Source: Hybos culiciformis
Taxonomy: Eukaryota; Arthropoda; Insecta; Diptera; Hybotidae
Direction: 5' to 3'
Length of the DNA: 64,000 nt
Assembly: GCA_964007475.1 (NCBI GenBank)
Contig: OZ023274.1
Location: forward strand, 56,257,851 to 56,321,850
The notes beneath the pieces are model-generated. The model worked only from the letters and a program-made list of their open reading frames with translations. It was not told where the DNA came from and ran no database searches. The position numbers and the translations under genes are program-made. Positions 1 to 12,125 of the stretch are shown here, one piece after another (the first letter of the stretch is position 1; each line of letters starts with the position of its first letter).

Positions 1-206
1 ATAGATAATCCAGTCCTGTTTAATTGTAGCACGCAAGTAATTTTTAAGGAGCTTAAGTTTGATAAAACTTCTATCTCCATTAGCCACAGTTACTGGAAGT
101 CTTAGTAAAACTCGTAAAGCAACATAAATATTTGGAAATGTTTCACACAAATCACTTCATTTTCAGGGTTTAGTAAATGTTACGAATTAAATTATGGTTG
201 AAAAAC

Positions 207-237
207 GGGAGGGGGGGGGGGGGGGGGGGGGCGGGGG
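207..237 (+). repeat. G-rich tract with a 21-G run
   Basis: An uninterrupted run of 21 G (211-231) is followed by C and five more G, inside strongly AT-rich DNA. It could form a quadruplex. Runs of this kind are also prone to length errors in assembly. Confidence 0.9.
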
Positions 238-1300
238 TGTGTATAAGCACAAAAATTCTGAGTTCAAGATGAACTCTGAGAAATTTATCATAAAAATTAT
301 GATAAAATAAAAAAGGAAAGTGGTGAAAGTAGAGGCAAAAGAAGGTGCTCTACTTTCAAAATTTTAAGCTGGTGCCGAGTCCACTGTCTAGGACATCCTG
401 TTCTCAGACCGGGTCTAAGCTCGTCGTTGGGTGGGTACGCAACAGTGAACACCAGAGGGTTCATAACAATATTTATAGGATATCTTTTTAAGATAGAAGG
501 TAAAAGGAGGTATAAAAAAAAGGATATTTCAAAAACCCCAACCAATTCAAAAATAACAAAAAAACATAAATCTAAATTACTAAGGAGTCATTCTTCAGCT
601 TGTGGCTATGGCCACCTATAGCTGGACCTTACACTTGCATTTCTTTTATCTAATAGGACCTGTGAAAATAATAAATTAAGTCAAAGGCATTATGAATTTC
701 ATGTTCAAATTTAAATTTTATTGACAAAAAAGAAACTTAAATATACCTACGACAATTTTATTCTAAACTAACGTAAACTAAAATAAAGTTGGCTGCTTAT
801 GCCGCATGATACAATAATTGCTATTATTATTGTATTTTTTTTTTTACATAGATGTAAATTTTTTTGACATATCTCGTTAATATTTTATTTACATTTCAAA
901 ATTTTTCTTTTGCTTGATTTTATTGTTTTAATTTTACAACAATAAGCATTTTTTTTATTATTCTATAAATTAGAACAAATTATTTACTGACTTAATATGA
1001 CTTATATATGTTTTTTGTAGGTATATTATTTGTAGTTTTTTTGTTTTTATTAAACATAATTATTTCTTACATATATACAATACATATTGCATATTTAAAT
1101 TTATGTGCAGCTTTCTTTCAATAAAAAATGTGCAGGTTATTGTTTGTTGTTTTAATATGATTCTGGTTCTGGTTCTGTTGTAAGCTGAGTTTGTTTTTTT
1201 TTTTTTTGCATAAAAAAGGGTATGCATCACACAGTATGAAATTTTCATGGTTTATTTATATGAACTTCATAATTTTGTTTGGAAGGGTTTTTTTTTTTTT

Positions 1301-1328
1301 TTTATCGTAAGACAATAAAAATTGATAT
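1301..1328 (+). repeat. 28-bp direct repeat, first copy (second at 2857-2884)
   Basis: A poly-T stretch followed by tttatcgtaagacaataa and ten further matching bases occurs identically at 2857-2884. The two copies are 1,556 bp apart in the same orientation and are the only obvious shared sequence of the two places. They may bound one inserted element. No coding sequence is recognisable between them. Confidence 0.6.
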
Positions 1329-2459
1329 ATAAAAAATAAAAATAGAAAATTTTAATTAGATAAATTATTTAATTTTAAACAAAATATTAGAAATATAAAA
1401 AATAGAAATGTAGCTTAGCTATACAAAATACAAGAATTTCCCTGTCAGAAAAATTCTATATCAGCGAAATTATTTAATATCGGGCATAACGTATTTTTAA
1501 AAAAATTAACTACCATATAATTTTTATTTAGAATTAATTTAGTATTAAGTTTTCTTTTTTTATTCAGGAAAAAAGTTCATTAATATAGGTAAAAAAAATT
1601 ACATGCGGTCATATTGTTTTTATTTAAAAGAATGATTCTTAACCGGCGTTCCGCGAAATTTCAATTTTAAATGTATTGAAAATTAGAAACTTAAGAAAGA
1701 TACTTTTATATTAATTTCTTTTTTATTAATTTATTTTTATTTTATTTTATTTTATTATTATTATTTTTTTTTATTCATTCGATTCATTCGATTTTTTTTT
1801 TTTTTTTATTAATTTAAAGTTCTTGCTAAATATCGAACCACTGAATTAAAAGTTAATTAGGAAAAGAAAAATAAAATTTTATTAAATTTATTTCAAATTT
1901 AATTTCCATTCTGGAAAATCTTTGACGAAGAAATTTGGCTGAGATTCTTTTATTTAAAAAAAATTTAAAGTAGTTCTAAAGGGTATGAAGATTTACAAAC
2001 ACGACACTATGTTTATAAATTTATCGAAATACATAATAACTTGAAAAAAATCTTATGTTGTGTCGTATAAAAATCAAAAACTTTTTTTTTTGTTGTTGAA
2101 GCTATAGCTTCACTTACGTAAGGGGGTTTAGTGACCTTAAAATATTTTATTATGGTCGGTCAGTTTTTTTTTTTTTTATTTACATATATTTTTGATTGTA
2201 ATTAAATAAACAAGGTGAAAAGTTTTTACTTCACCAAAACTTTTAAAGAATGAGGAAAATTATTTTAAAATTTTCTCTTTCTCTTTATTATTATTTATGG
2301 GATTTTAAATTTTTTTTTTTTTTTTGAATAAAAGCCATTTTAGAAATAATTTTTGAAAATTTAATTATTTCTACACAAAAAAATTAGATCCCTACATGAC
2401 TTGTATTCCGTAGGCTAACTTTGTTAGTATTGGAAAAATTGAAAGTTAGTAAAATAAAT

Positions 2460-2830
2460 TTTGAAGTTATAGAAGATGTCAAGTGACATCTCCTGATTGA
2501 TCGGATGAATCAACATTAGTCAGTTTTACTCTAATTCACATTTAAAAATCAATTGAACGACCAATGAGTCCGTCCATTTATGACTGGTCTCCTCTGTCAC
2601 TGTCAATGGACACAAGATCATGATTGCTTAGTGATCCTGAATTCATTGATAGTGGCAGGTGAACCAGTCATAATACCACAACGTAGTATGGGTACTCCCG
2701 CAGGAGTATCCATGTGGTGACCGGTATCGGAGCATTCCATCCTAATATCTGGAGTTGTCATCCTAGGCAAGGGATTCAACCCACTTGGCTTCGGATAAGA
2801 ACTCCAGCACCTAAAGAGAAAAAAACAAGG
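2460..2830. other. GC-richer segment with nested hairpin potential, identity unknown
   Basis: The base composition is clearly higher in GC than the flanks. It contains a hairpin (ggtactcc, loop cgca, ggagtatcc) near 2690-2715. A second, longer stem (ctggagtt pairing with aactccag) is at about 2750-2815. On the minus strand, gggttgaatccc resembles a tRNA T-loop. It may be the 3' or 5' end of a SINE or LINE, but I could not assign a family. Confidence 0.35.
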
Positions 2831-3404
2831 GCATATATACTTATTTACCTTTTTTTTTTATCGTAAGACAATAAAAATTGATATGAAATTGTTTTCGAAA
2901 ATGCACCTCTTTTATATGGTTAAAATTATTGCATTTCCAACAAAAATTTCATACAAAAACAAAAAAAAAGGTAAAATTTAGAATTGCTAATTAGGCATAT
3001 TTTATCATATAAAATTATTATTATATGCACTGTTGAGAATTAAAATTAAAAACAAGTTTTAAACTTCACGGTAACACAAATTAACGAAAAAATATTTTTG
3101 AAGAAATTTACGTAAATTTACTAGAATTCTGAAATTTTGTATAAACGGTAATAAATCATGTTTACTAAGTAAAACTGTTTAAAATTTGTAAAATGTAAAA
3201 TGAGTGAGTGCATTATGTGAGCGCTTTTTTAATTAGGCGCCTATTGCCGGCGCCATGTTTGCCATACCCTAGTTACAGCTCTGCTGCAAGGTATGCTAGA
3301 TATTGAAGCCAACTACACAATCCCATTTGGCTCATTTTCATCACCGGTTCATGTAAAACCAAAACTTAAATAATCTTCATCAGATTTTTTTATTTTGCGA
3401 CTGG

Positions 3405-3485
3405 GGAATACAATCCCGGGTATAGAGTATCCGGGTATTCCGAGTACCTCGATACCCGGATATTTTGCAGAATACCCGGGAGGAG
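3405..3485. repeat. Palindromic atacccggg-rich cluster
   Basis: The motif atacccgg and its complement recur several times within 80 bp, including a perfect 10-bp inverted pair (atccgggtat and atacccggat). The function is unknown. Confidence 0.55.
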
Positions 3486-3713
3486 TATGTAATTCTTTTT
3501 TTATATTAATAGTTGGAAGGTTTTTTTTAATTTTGATTATTTTGAATCACGCAATTTACATTTAGATAGCGAAACACTTTGATTTGTAACAAATTTGAGA
3601 ATTATTTGTGATAAACTAAAAAAATGTTCAAATTCATCAATGTGGCCTTTCACTTGATATTAAGAGATTGACATTAAATAATGCACCGAAGGAGAGAAAA
3701 AAACACGAAGCAG

Positions 3714-3925
3714 TCATAGGAACTGCCGAAAGAAGTTTATACTTAAAGCTTTAAACTATGAAATAACAGTGGCTATAAATGATGGGTTGCTCAGTACAAA
3801 ATGTAAATTAAAATAAAAATCAGTCCAGGAGTCCAAAAGCAGTCCCTTATTTGTAGTCATTGTTATTTCATAGTTTAAAGCTTTAAGTATAAACTTCTTT
3901 CGGCAGTTCCTATGACTGCTTCGTG
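3714..3925. repeat. Fold-back hairpin repeat, copy 1
   Basis: It is bounded by CACGAAGCAGTCATAGGAAC and its complement. The arms are perfect for about 65 bp, with a short unpaired centre. Related copies are at 25,517-25,734, 27,507-27,724 and 46,276-46,497. The arms contain AGAAGTTTATACTT, which resembles the palindromic terminus at the other end of the same arm. Confidence 0.8.
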
Positions 3926-3944
3926 TTTTTTTTTATATTTTGAG

Positions 3945-4110
3945 CCAGGACGACTCCAAAAGTTTTGGGTAGCTAGCTACCCAAAACTTTTGGGCAGGTA
4001 ATCTATATTTCACCGGCGCTACCTATTTAAAAAACTTTTTTTTTTGCATATTTTAAGCAGGGAAGACCCTAACCATAGCTCCCTATCCTAAATTTTTGGT
4101 CAGGTAATTC
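3945..4110 (-). repeat. Two ~100-bp units bearing ccaaaa/ttttgg palindromes
   Basis: The units contain ggtagctccggtgaaataaa-like sequence, ggtaatct and cccaaaactttTGGG-type palindromes on the minus strand. Related units recur at 5985-6240, 24,601-24,810, 44,015-44,260 and 46,098-46,260, so this is a dispersed tandem family. Confidence 0.65.
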
Positions 4111-5984
4111 CACCCGCACTTCCAATCTAACTTCCGCCCTCACTTCCGCCCTCACTTCCGCCCTCACTTCCGCCCTCACTTCCGCCCTCACTTCCGCCCT
4201 CACTTCCGCCCTCACTTCCGCCCTCACTTCCGTCCTCACTTCCGCCCTCACTTTCGCCCGCACTTCCGCCCTCACTTCCGCCTTCATTTCCGCCTTCACT
4301 TCCGCCCGCACTTCCGCCCGCACTTCCGCCCTCACTTCCGCCCTCATTTCCGCCCTCACTTCTGCCCTAACTACCAACCCCTTTCGGCCCTCACTTCCAC
4401 CCTGATTTCTGCCCTGATTACCGCCCTCACTTACGCCCTGATTTCTGTCCTGATTTCCGCCCTCACTTCTGCAATCACTTCCGCCCTCACTTCCGCCTTC
4501 ACTTCCGCCCTCTCTTCCGGCCTCACTTCCGCCCGCACTTCCGCCCTCACTTCCGCCCTCACTTCCGCCCTCACTACCACCCTCGCTTCCGCCCTCACTT
4601 CCCTCCTCACTTCCGCCCTCACTTCCGCCCTCACTTCCGTCCTCACTTCCGCTCTCACTTCCGCCCTCACTTCCGCCCTCACTTCCGCCCTCACTTCCGT
4701 TCTCAATTCCGCCCTCACTTCCGCCCTCACTTCCGCCCTCACTTCCGCCCTCACTTCCGCCCTCACTTCCGCCCTCACTTCCGCCCTCACTTCCGCCCTC
4801 ACTTCCGCCCTCACTACCACCCTCACTACCACCCTCGTTTCCGCCCTCACTTCCGCCCTCACTTCCGCCCTCACTACCACCCTCGCTCCCGCCGTCGCTC
4901 CCGCCGTCACTTCCGCCGTCACTTCCGCCCTCACTTCTGCCCTCACTTCTGCCCTCACTTCCGCCCTCACTTCCGCCCTCACTTCCGCCCTCACTTCCGC
5001 CCTCACTTCCGCCCTCACTTCCGCCCTCACTTCTGCCCTCACTTCCTCCCTCACTTCCTCCCTCACTTCCTCCCTCACTAACGCCCTCACTTCCGTCCTC
5101 ACTTCCGTCCTCACTTCCGTCCTCAGTTCCGCCCTCACTTCCGTCCTCACTTCCGTCCTCACTTCCGTCCTCATTTCCGTCCTCACTTCCGTCCTCACTT
5201 CCGTCCTCACTTCCGCCCTCACTTCCGCCCTCACTACCACCCTCGTTTCCGCCCTCACTACCACCCTCGCTCCCGCCGTCACATCCGCCCTCACTTCCGC
5301 CCTCACTTCCGCCCTCACTTCAGCCCTCACTTCCGCCCTCACTTCCCCCCACTTCCGCTCTCACTTCCGCCCTCACTTCCGCCCTCAGTTCCGGCCTCAC
5401 TTCCGCCCTCACTTCTGCCCTCACTTCCTCCCTCACTTCCTCCCTCACTAACGCCCTCACTTCCGTCCTCACTTCCGTCCTCACTTCCGTCCTCACTTCC
5501 GTCCTCACTTCCGTCCTCACTTCCGTCGTCATTTCCGTCCTCACTTCCGTCCTCACTTCCGTCCTCACTTCCGCCCTAACTTCCGCCCTCACTTCCGCCC
5601 TCACTTCCGCCCTCACTTCCGCCCTCACTTCCGCCCTCGCTTCCGCCCTCACCTCCTCCCTCACTTCCTCCTTCACTAACGCTTTCACTTCCACCCTAAC
5701 TTCCGCCCTCACTTCCGCCCTCACTACCAACCTCTGTTCCGCCTCACTTCCGCCCTCACTTCCGCCCTCACTTCCGCCCTCACTTCCGCCCTCACTTCCG
5801 CCTTCACTTCCAACCTCACTTCCGCCCTCACTTCCGTCCTCACTTCCGTCCTCACTTCCGTCCTCACTTCCGTCCTCACTTCCGACCTTATTTCTGCCCT
5901 CACTTCCGACCTCTCTTCAGCCCTCTCTTCAGCCTTTACTGCCGCCCTCTCTTCAGCCCTTACTGCCGCCCTCACTTCCTTCCT
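4111..5984 (-). repeat. 12-bp minisatellite, unit GAAGTGAGGGCG (minus strand)
   Basis: About 155 copies of a 12-mer, with C-rich sequence on the plus strand. Local variants form blocks: GTCCTCACTTCC runs at 5095-5215 and 5460-5570, and CTCCCTCACTTC pairs. Because 12 is a multiple of 3, the array stays open in several frames and would read as Ala-Glu-Val-Arg repeats. I regard that as a by-product of the repeat, not a gene. The array lies inside a ~100-bp unit of the arm. Confidence 0.95.
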
Positions 5985-6240
5985 TTTTTTTGGGCAGGTA
6001 ATCTCCATTTCCGAGCTACACCTATTTTGAAAAAAAATTATTTTGGTATATTTTGAGGCGGGAAGACTCTAACTGTAGCTCCGTACCCAAAATTTTTGGT
6101 CAGGTAATCTAATTATTTCACCGGAGGGAAAATTTTTTTTTAACATATTTTGAGCCGGCACGACCTAACCGTAGGTCCCTGCCCAAAAAATTTTCGGCAC
6201 GTAATCTTTATTTCACCGGACCTACCTATTTTGAAAAATA
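5985..6240 (-). repeat. Three ~100-bp arm units
   Basis: Three consecutive diverged units, each with a ggtaatct block, a caaaatttttgg-type palindrome and a gggaagactctaac-like block. They match 44,015-44,260 inverted. Confidence 0.6.
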
Positions 6241-6888
6241 AATTTTAGTTGTTAAATAATTTGTAAACGAAAGATTTTTAAAAAATAATTTGAATTTAAA
6301 TTTTCCGCGCTAAATTATTTTGTTTTTATAAATGACAAATGATTATTGAACTACCTAATTTGAAAAAAAAATTAAATTTTAAAAAATTTGTAAACGAAAG
6401 ATTTTTAAAAATAATTTGAATTTAAATTTTTCGCGCCAAATTATTTTGTTTTTATAAATAACAAATGATTATTGAGTGGACTCATTTTTTTGAGTATTCA
6501 AACGGTACAGCATGTCGTTTTTTTTTAACTCGAAATTCGAATGAGTAAAATAATTTTTCCCCCTACCTAAAGAAGTATAAACTTCAAAAATTGTATTCCA
6601 ATAAGAAAAAATAGTTTATTTTTTATTTTCTTCAAATCAAAAACGTAAGGTTTTATTTAAAATTAGATGTTGGTTATACAATTTAGTTTTTAACGTTTTT
6701 TATATTATATCCATTTTTAATAGGGAATACCAAGAAATTCCAAATAAAAGACTTAAATAAATAATAAAGTGGATTAATTTTAATTTTGTAATAATATTGT
6801 AAAATATATTTAAATTAAAAAAAAATTTTTTTTTTAAAAATAATATTTATTGCAAATTCCATAAAATATTTAAATTTTGATTTTTTTT

Positions 6889-6965
6889 GAAGTGAAACTT
6901 CTTTAGAGGCACTGTGATTGAGAGTGAAAAAAATGTAAGTGTCAAAAACAGAACAATTATTGTCA
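6889..6965 (+). repeat. Palindromic element terminus GAAGTGAAACTTC, copy shared with 60,091
   Basis: The motif GAAGTGAAACTTCTTTAGAG continues into about 50 further bases almost identical to 60,091-60,150. It resembles the GAAGTTTATACTTC termini at 6575 (minus), 19,158 and 43,624, so it is probably the end of a related non-autonomous element. Confidence 0.55.
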
Positions 6966-8839
6966 AAAAATCAAACGATTATTGTCAAAATTCAAACGAT
7001 TATTGTCAAAAAAAAAGGCAAAAAAAAAAAGAAAAAAGAAAAAATTTATGTGTCAGCTGATGATAAACCGACAGCCGCTAGCAACTTAATGAAGCTAATC
7101 AGCGCAATAACCTGCTCTATATTGGCTCTGAATTAAAGTCGAAAATACTATTTTTTTTTTCGATTGAAAGGAAAATAAAATTTATTTTAAATTATTGAAT
7201 AACAAATATTTCATTTATTAATTATTAGTGCCATAGATAAGATATAGTAATAGATGGCCCACTCAAAAGATTTACTACAGCGCCTGATGGATTTGTGGAG
7301 GGAAGGTGAACTAAAAAAATAAAATTTTTGTAGGTGGCAGTATTTCTAATATTTCAAATAAAATTATTAAAATTCAAATTTGCAGGAAAAAAAGAAGATT
7401 ATGAATAAAAGATAAATTTATTTTTATAGCAATTTTTTTATTTTCTTAATTTTTTTAGTTTTTATAAAATGTTTTCTGAAATATATTATTGTATTTTTTT
7501 TTCTATTTGATCACTTATATAATTCTAACATTTTCACTTAAAATTCTATTTATTTTATTGCAATAATTATTAATTAATAAATTAAATGTATAATCTTAAA
7601 TTAACTTAAATTCCAATAAATCCAACTTTGTTTTTGTTTTTGTTTTTTTTTAAATAAAATCCACAATTAAAATTCAAATATGTACATTCAACTTTTATTC
7701 AGTTTCTTTTTTTCTTAAATAATATCTTCTATGACTTTTATAATAATTTAGTCTGTTTTCTAAAATAAGTTCAAAATTTAACTTCAATTAAAATTGTTTT
7801 TCAAAAATCCAGTTTATAATTTTTTTTAATAAAATTCAAATTATTTTTTTCTCAAAATTAATCACCTACACGTCTAAATGCTTTTATTTCAAAAAAATGA
7901 ATAAATAAGAAAAAAAGCTCAGCCGGCTGGGTTGACAATAAAACAAAACGTAAACAAACAAGAGCGCCGCATGTGGTTGAAAGGTGAAACACATTAAGAA
8001 ACTGAAATTAATTTTGTTCTAAGTGAACCTACCATGATTAGTGCTAATTTTCAAAAAGTTTTTGGAATACAAATATGTATTCTGAATAAAAATGTTCCAA
8101 TGCACCTTTTTTGTAGATAATTTATTTTTGATATTAATTTTTTAATTTGTAGTTTGTTAGTGTAATTTATTTTTGACATTGAATTACACTAATAAAATGC
8201 AGGAGGAATATGTTTGTTACAATTCCATTTCAGAAGAAGTACTAATAAACATGAAATTTTTCAGGCATATTTGAAAAAGTTATTTTACGTTAAACTTTTC
8301 GGGCAACAAAAAGAAAACATGATTTAAGCCACGCTGCTGTTTTTTCATACATTATTGTCGCTAATATTCAGAATTGTGTTTACAGCTTAAAATATAGTAG
8401 AAATTATCTGCAATCAGTGTTGCCATAAATCTAGCCATTTTGAAATAATTTTATGCCACTAAACTTTTTGAGCTTAAAAAGTATTTAGAATTTTTAAATG
8501 CTTTTATCTCTAATATGGTGTTCGCATTAGGAGAATATTTGTGGAATATGCTGTTTTCCGGAATATTTCAGGAAAATGAACTGGATTTTTCATATAAAAA
8601 CATATTCCGGAATATGTATATTGCACTTTCATATTCTAGTTTGTCAGGGTTAAAATTCTATATTTATAGTTACTTTCACTCACTTTTTGAAATTTTATTA
8701 GTTGGCAACAATTTTTTTTGTCAAATTCGAGTCAAAATGAAAAAAAAAAACCAAATAAAATTGATAAAAAGTGAGATAAAAAGTCAAAATTTTCAACAAC
8801 TAAAATTTTTTCTCTTTCTAAATTTTTGTATACATCATT

Positions 8840-9160
8840 AAATTCCACTTCTCATCAAATTTTGTAATGCGAACGGTAATTTGTTTTCCGGAATATAATT
8901 GGAATTAAAATTAGACTGCGAACGAGGTACAAGCAGTCGCTGGGTTTTAATTTTTTCTAAGCCGCCGAATTCCCCAAAACAAGTAGTTTTAAGTCGACTG
9001 GCCGCAGCATTCGAAGGGCAAAAATCAACTAGTCGCCGTCGATAAAATCGATCGGCCTCATATCTTATATGCACTTCGCCATTTTAAATATTTATTTAGC
9101 CTTCCCAGAAAATACTACTTGCCATGAAGTTTCACTTCTTCCGTGAGTCCCGAGACTCAC
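8840..9160. other. GC-richer unassigned segment ending in a GAAGTTTCACTTC motif
   Basis: Composition rises relative to the neighbours, with several cga/tcg-rich words and a palindrome gtgagtcccgagactcac near 9142-9160. The minus strand is open for 78 codons but shows no family motif. It might be a 5' untranslated or promoter part of an element, but I cannot identify it. Confidence 0.3.
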
Positions 9161-10548
9161 ATATGTTTTTTTTATATTTATTTTTCGCGATTGAACGGCG
9201 TTGAACATAATAGGTAAAAAAAAACAGTTTTGTCTATTGGGTATTTGTAAATAAAAATTCTGAAGTTTATTTTGATCACTTTGTTTATTTTTTCTTATCT
9301 CTTCGATCTTTATAAATTTTTTCTTAGTTTCTAGTTTCTATTAAATCCAATTTTAGAATTTTTCTTATTAAAATTTTTATATTTAATTTTTATTCATTTG
9401 TTTCAAAATTATTTATCAAAAGTAAGTAATATTATTCTTTTTATTTCTTAATTTCTATTTATACTAAACAATTTTTTTTATATTTTTACTAAATCCAATT
9501 TTAGGAAGAGAAAAAATAAAGAGTTATTCGATTTTAGAATTTACTTTATTTTTTATTAGTGAAATTATTAAATTTTTTAAGCCGACTAATTTGTACGAAT
9601 CTTCAAGACTAAGCTTTTAATTTTTATTTAATTAATTTTACAATTCCTATTTCTAAAAGAAATGCCTCAAATTCATTTAAATAACCAATTAAATTGTTTC
9701 TACTAAATTTATTGATATTGCAACACGTTTTGCAATTTTGTATTTTTCTGTGAACGGAAATCAATTGGTATTTATTAAATATGAATTTTATACTTTTTGA
9801 ATTTCAATTTAATGAAATTTGCTTATTCCGAAAATTTGTTTTATTTTTTCTTACAATTAAGTGTTTGACAAAATAGTTATTTATTTATATGATCTTTTTT
9901 TGAGATTTTCCTAATATATCTATCTGATCTTAAAATAACAGCATTTGGTAAGTATTATTAATAGTATCTATTTTAATATTCTTTTTAAATTTTCAGACAT
10001 TTCTAATATATGATTGGTTTATCAACATTTGGTAAGTATTATTCGTAGTATCTAAATTAATGTTTTCCCTTTTTACATTTTAGATTGTTCTGATGGTGAA
10101 GTGGATAACATAACTCGTGCGAAAATGCGAGTGTACGCGCGTGAATTACGTTGACCATATCTCTACTATAAAGTTACGTTTTTATTTACATGCTATGGAT
10201 TAGTGAAAAAATTTAAAAAAAAATACTTAGAAAATTTAAAAAGCAAATACTACTTTGATTAATGTTAAGTTAATACTTAATTGTACTCAAAACTAATTTT
10301 TGATTGAAAAAGAAAAATATTTACATTTAATCTGTAATTAAATAAATAATAGATATAGATTTTATATAAGTTTTTTTATATTATTTCCGCCTAAGAACTG
10401 TATCAGAAAAAAAAAGGACCACTTTCATATGCTTACAAAAACCGTTAAAATACTTTTTTTTTTAAATTAAACCAAAGTAGTCGATGTCTTATAGTTCAAA
10501 AATAAATAAAAAATTTCGTTTCATTGTGATTCTTTCATTTAAAAAAAA

Positions 10549-11265
10549 ATGAAGGTCGAACAAGTTAAAAGAAGAAAATTAATTTTGTATAAACACCTTG
10601 AAAATCAAAATTTGTCTCAGCGTGCACCATCAAAACTATTGAAAATTGCCAAAAGTATTAAGTATTAAGTAAGTTTAAGGAAGTTCAGAGTGTGGACAGA
10701 AAGCAAGGGTCAGGAAGAAAAATCGGTTTTGTCGATAAAAAATTAAAAAGTCGCGTCATTTCCGCAATGAAGCGAAACCCTAACTCTTCGGTTAGAGATG
10801 TGGCAAAAAAACTTGAAACATCAAAGTCAGACCAGGCTGGAATGACAAGTTTCAAAGTTCGAATTGTTCCAGATCGGTCCGTAGAGCAACATCTGAGGGC
10901 AAAACACGCGATCGAAAATTGTATCAACAATTTTTAACAAAATTTTCCAGTTGTGTTATGGATGATGAAACTTATTGTAAAGCCGATTTTCAAAAAATTT
11001 GTGATCAAGATTTTTATGTTACTTCTGGTAGGGGAGAAGTTGCAGATAAATTTAAAAATAGAAAACAAGCCAAATTTCCGAAAAAATTCCTTATTTGGCA
11101 TGCTATTTGTTCTTGCGGCTTCAAGTCTAAGACTTTCGTGACAACTAGAAGCAATAATTCTGAAATTTACTTGAAAGAATGTCTCAAGAAAGGCTTATTC
11201 CATTTATAAAGTCTCATAGCACTCCTACTTTATTTTAGCAACTTGTCATTACCCAACTAGCAAAT
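10549..11265 (+). pseudogene. Mariner/Tc1-type transposase remnant
   Basis: This is a decayed transposase of the Tc1/mariner superfamily, the DDE/D enzymes that cut and paste at TA sites. The N-terminal part starts at ATG 10,549 in one frame and hits a stop near 10,665. The helix-turn-helix part continues in another frame from 10,692 (SVRDVAKKLETSK). The catalytic part is in a third stretch, 10,919-11,209, with VMDDETYCKAD (first Asp), FLIWHAICSCG and YLKECL. Sequence after 11,209 still resembles the second catalytic block, but a deletion or stop removes its Asp. The expected length is about 340 aa. At least two frameshifts and an internal loss make it non-functional. Terminal inverted repeats could not be delimited. 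Confidence 0.75.
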
Positions 11266-11394
11266 TATTCTTGTAAATAAGTGTTATACCAACTATAAGT
11301 TGTATAAGATTCTAGTGAAACTATTCGTGATACTGAATCAGTGATCTTGTTATGCAACATTTATAAGAATTCTATATAAAAAAAAAATTTCATC

Positions 11395-12125
11395 AAAAAC
11401 TATAATCAGCTCTTTAATGCCGGTTTCGGTCTTCCTATTAGAATTTATCATATCACAAAATTCTCTTTTACTTTGTACATATGAATAAAAAGGAAAAAAA
11501 ATTCTCTTTAATGTCGGCTGTGATCCTGCTATTAGCTTTTATATTTGTTATAAAAAAATTTTTTTTTTCTCTTTTCCTTCTTATATGTGAGTAAAAAGGA
11601 AAAAAAATGCTCTTTAATGCCGGCGGTGATCTTGCTATTAGCTTTTATATTTATAATAAAAAGATTTTTTTTCTCTTTTATTTCTTACATATGAGTAAGA
11701 AGGAAAAAAAATGCTCTTTAATACCGGCCGTGATCTTGCTATTAGCTTTTATATTTATAATAAAAAGATTTTTTTCTCTTTTACTTCTTACATATGAGTA
11801 AGAAGGAAAAAAAATGCTTTTTAATGCCGGCCGTGATCTTGCTATTAGCTTTTATATTTATAATAAAAAGATTTTTTTTCTCTTTTATTTCTTACATATG
11901 AGTAAGAAGGAAAAAAAATGCTCTTTAATGCCGGCCGTGATCTTGCTATTAGCTTTTATATTATAATAAAAAGATTTTTTTTCTCTTTTACTTCTTACAT
12001 ATGAGTAAAAAGAAAAAAAAATGCTCTTTAATGCCGGCCGTGATCTTGCTATTAGCTTTTATTTTTATAACAAAACTATTTTTTTTTCTCTTTTACTTCT
12101 TACATATGAGTAAAAAGAAAAAAAA
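11395..12125 (+). repeat. ~103-bp tandem array, seven units
   Basis: The word ctctttaatg recurs at about 11,410, 11,504, 11,610, 11,714, 11,818 (ctttttaatg), 11,921 and 12,024. Each is followed by a gatcttgctattagctttta block, a T-rich stretch and catatgagta. Units are 94-106 bp, mostly 103-104. The array ends 130 bp before the start of the CACTA-type transposase and might be its subterminal repeat region. Open frames across it are accidental. Confidence 0.85.

Larger units (their letters stand above)
1..2459. other. AT-rich spacer, no gene seen
   Basis: The stretch is dominated by poly-T and poly-A runs. The short open frames in it carry no recognisable motif. The only notable internal features are a long G run and one copy of a 28-bp repeat, both listed separately. 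Confidence 0.6.
3714..6590 (-). mobile_element. Left arm of a ~2.9 kb inverted repeat (partner 43,624-46,497)
   Basis: Read on the minus strand, this arm matches 43,624-46,497 on the plus strand nearly throughout. The order is: palindromic terminus GAAGTTTATACTTC, an AT-rich block containing a duplicated unit with tttcgtttacaaat, three ~100-bp units, a 12-bp minisatellite, two more ~100-bp units, then a terminal fold-back hairpin. The left arm lacks about 32 bp next to the inner terminus that the right arm keeps. No transposase frame is present. It is either a non-autonomous repeat family present twice in opposite orientation, or the terminal repeats of one large element. The first reading fits better, because the right arm lies inside a separate inserted unit. 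Confidence 0.75.
6591..10380. other. AT-rich repeat-derived spacer, no gene seen
   Basis: It consists of long A/T tracts with short open frames that show no protein motif. Embedded pieces listed separately are a palindromic terminus at 6889 and a GC-richer segment at 8840-9160. Near 8150-8190 a short inverted repeat of taatttttgacatt-type sequence is visible. Confidence 0.55.

Noticed and set aside
4069..6008. Long minus-strand open frames of Ala-Glu-Val-Arg repeats as genes
   Set aside because: They arise because the 12-bp unit is a multiple of three; other frames of the same array are open as well, and there are no flanking domains.
8515..8841. 108-codon open frame as a host gene
   Set aside because: Composition is Phe/Lys/Asn-rich as expected of AT-rich DNA, and no motif is visible.
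11395..12125. Tandem array as a CRISPR array
   Set aside because: The units are continuous ~103-bp repeats without unique spacers, in a eukaryotic sequence.
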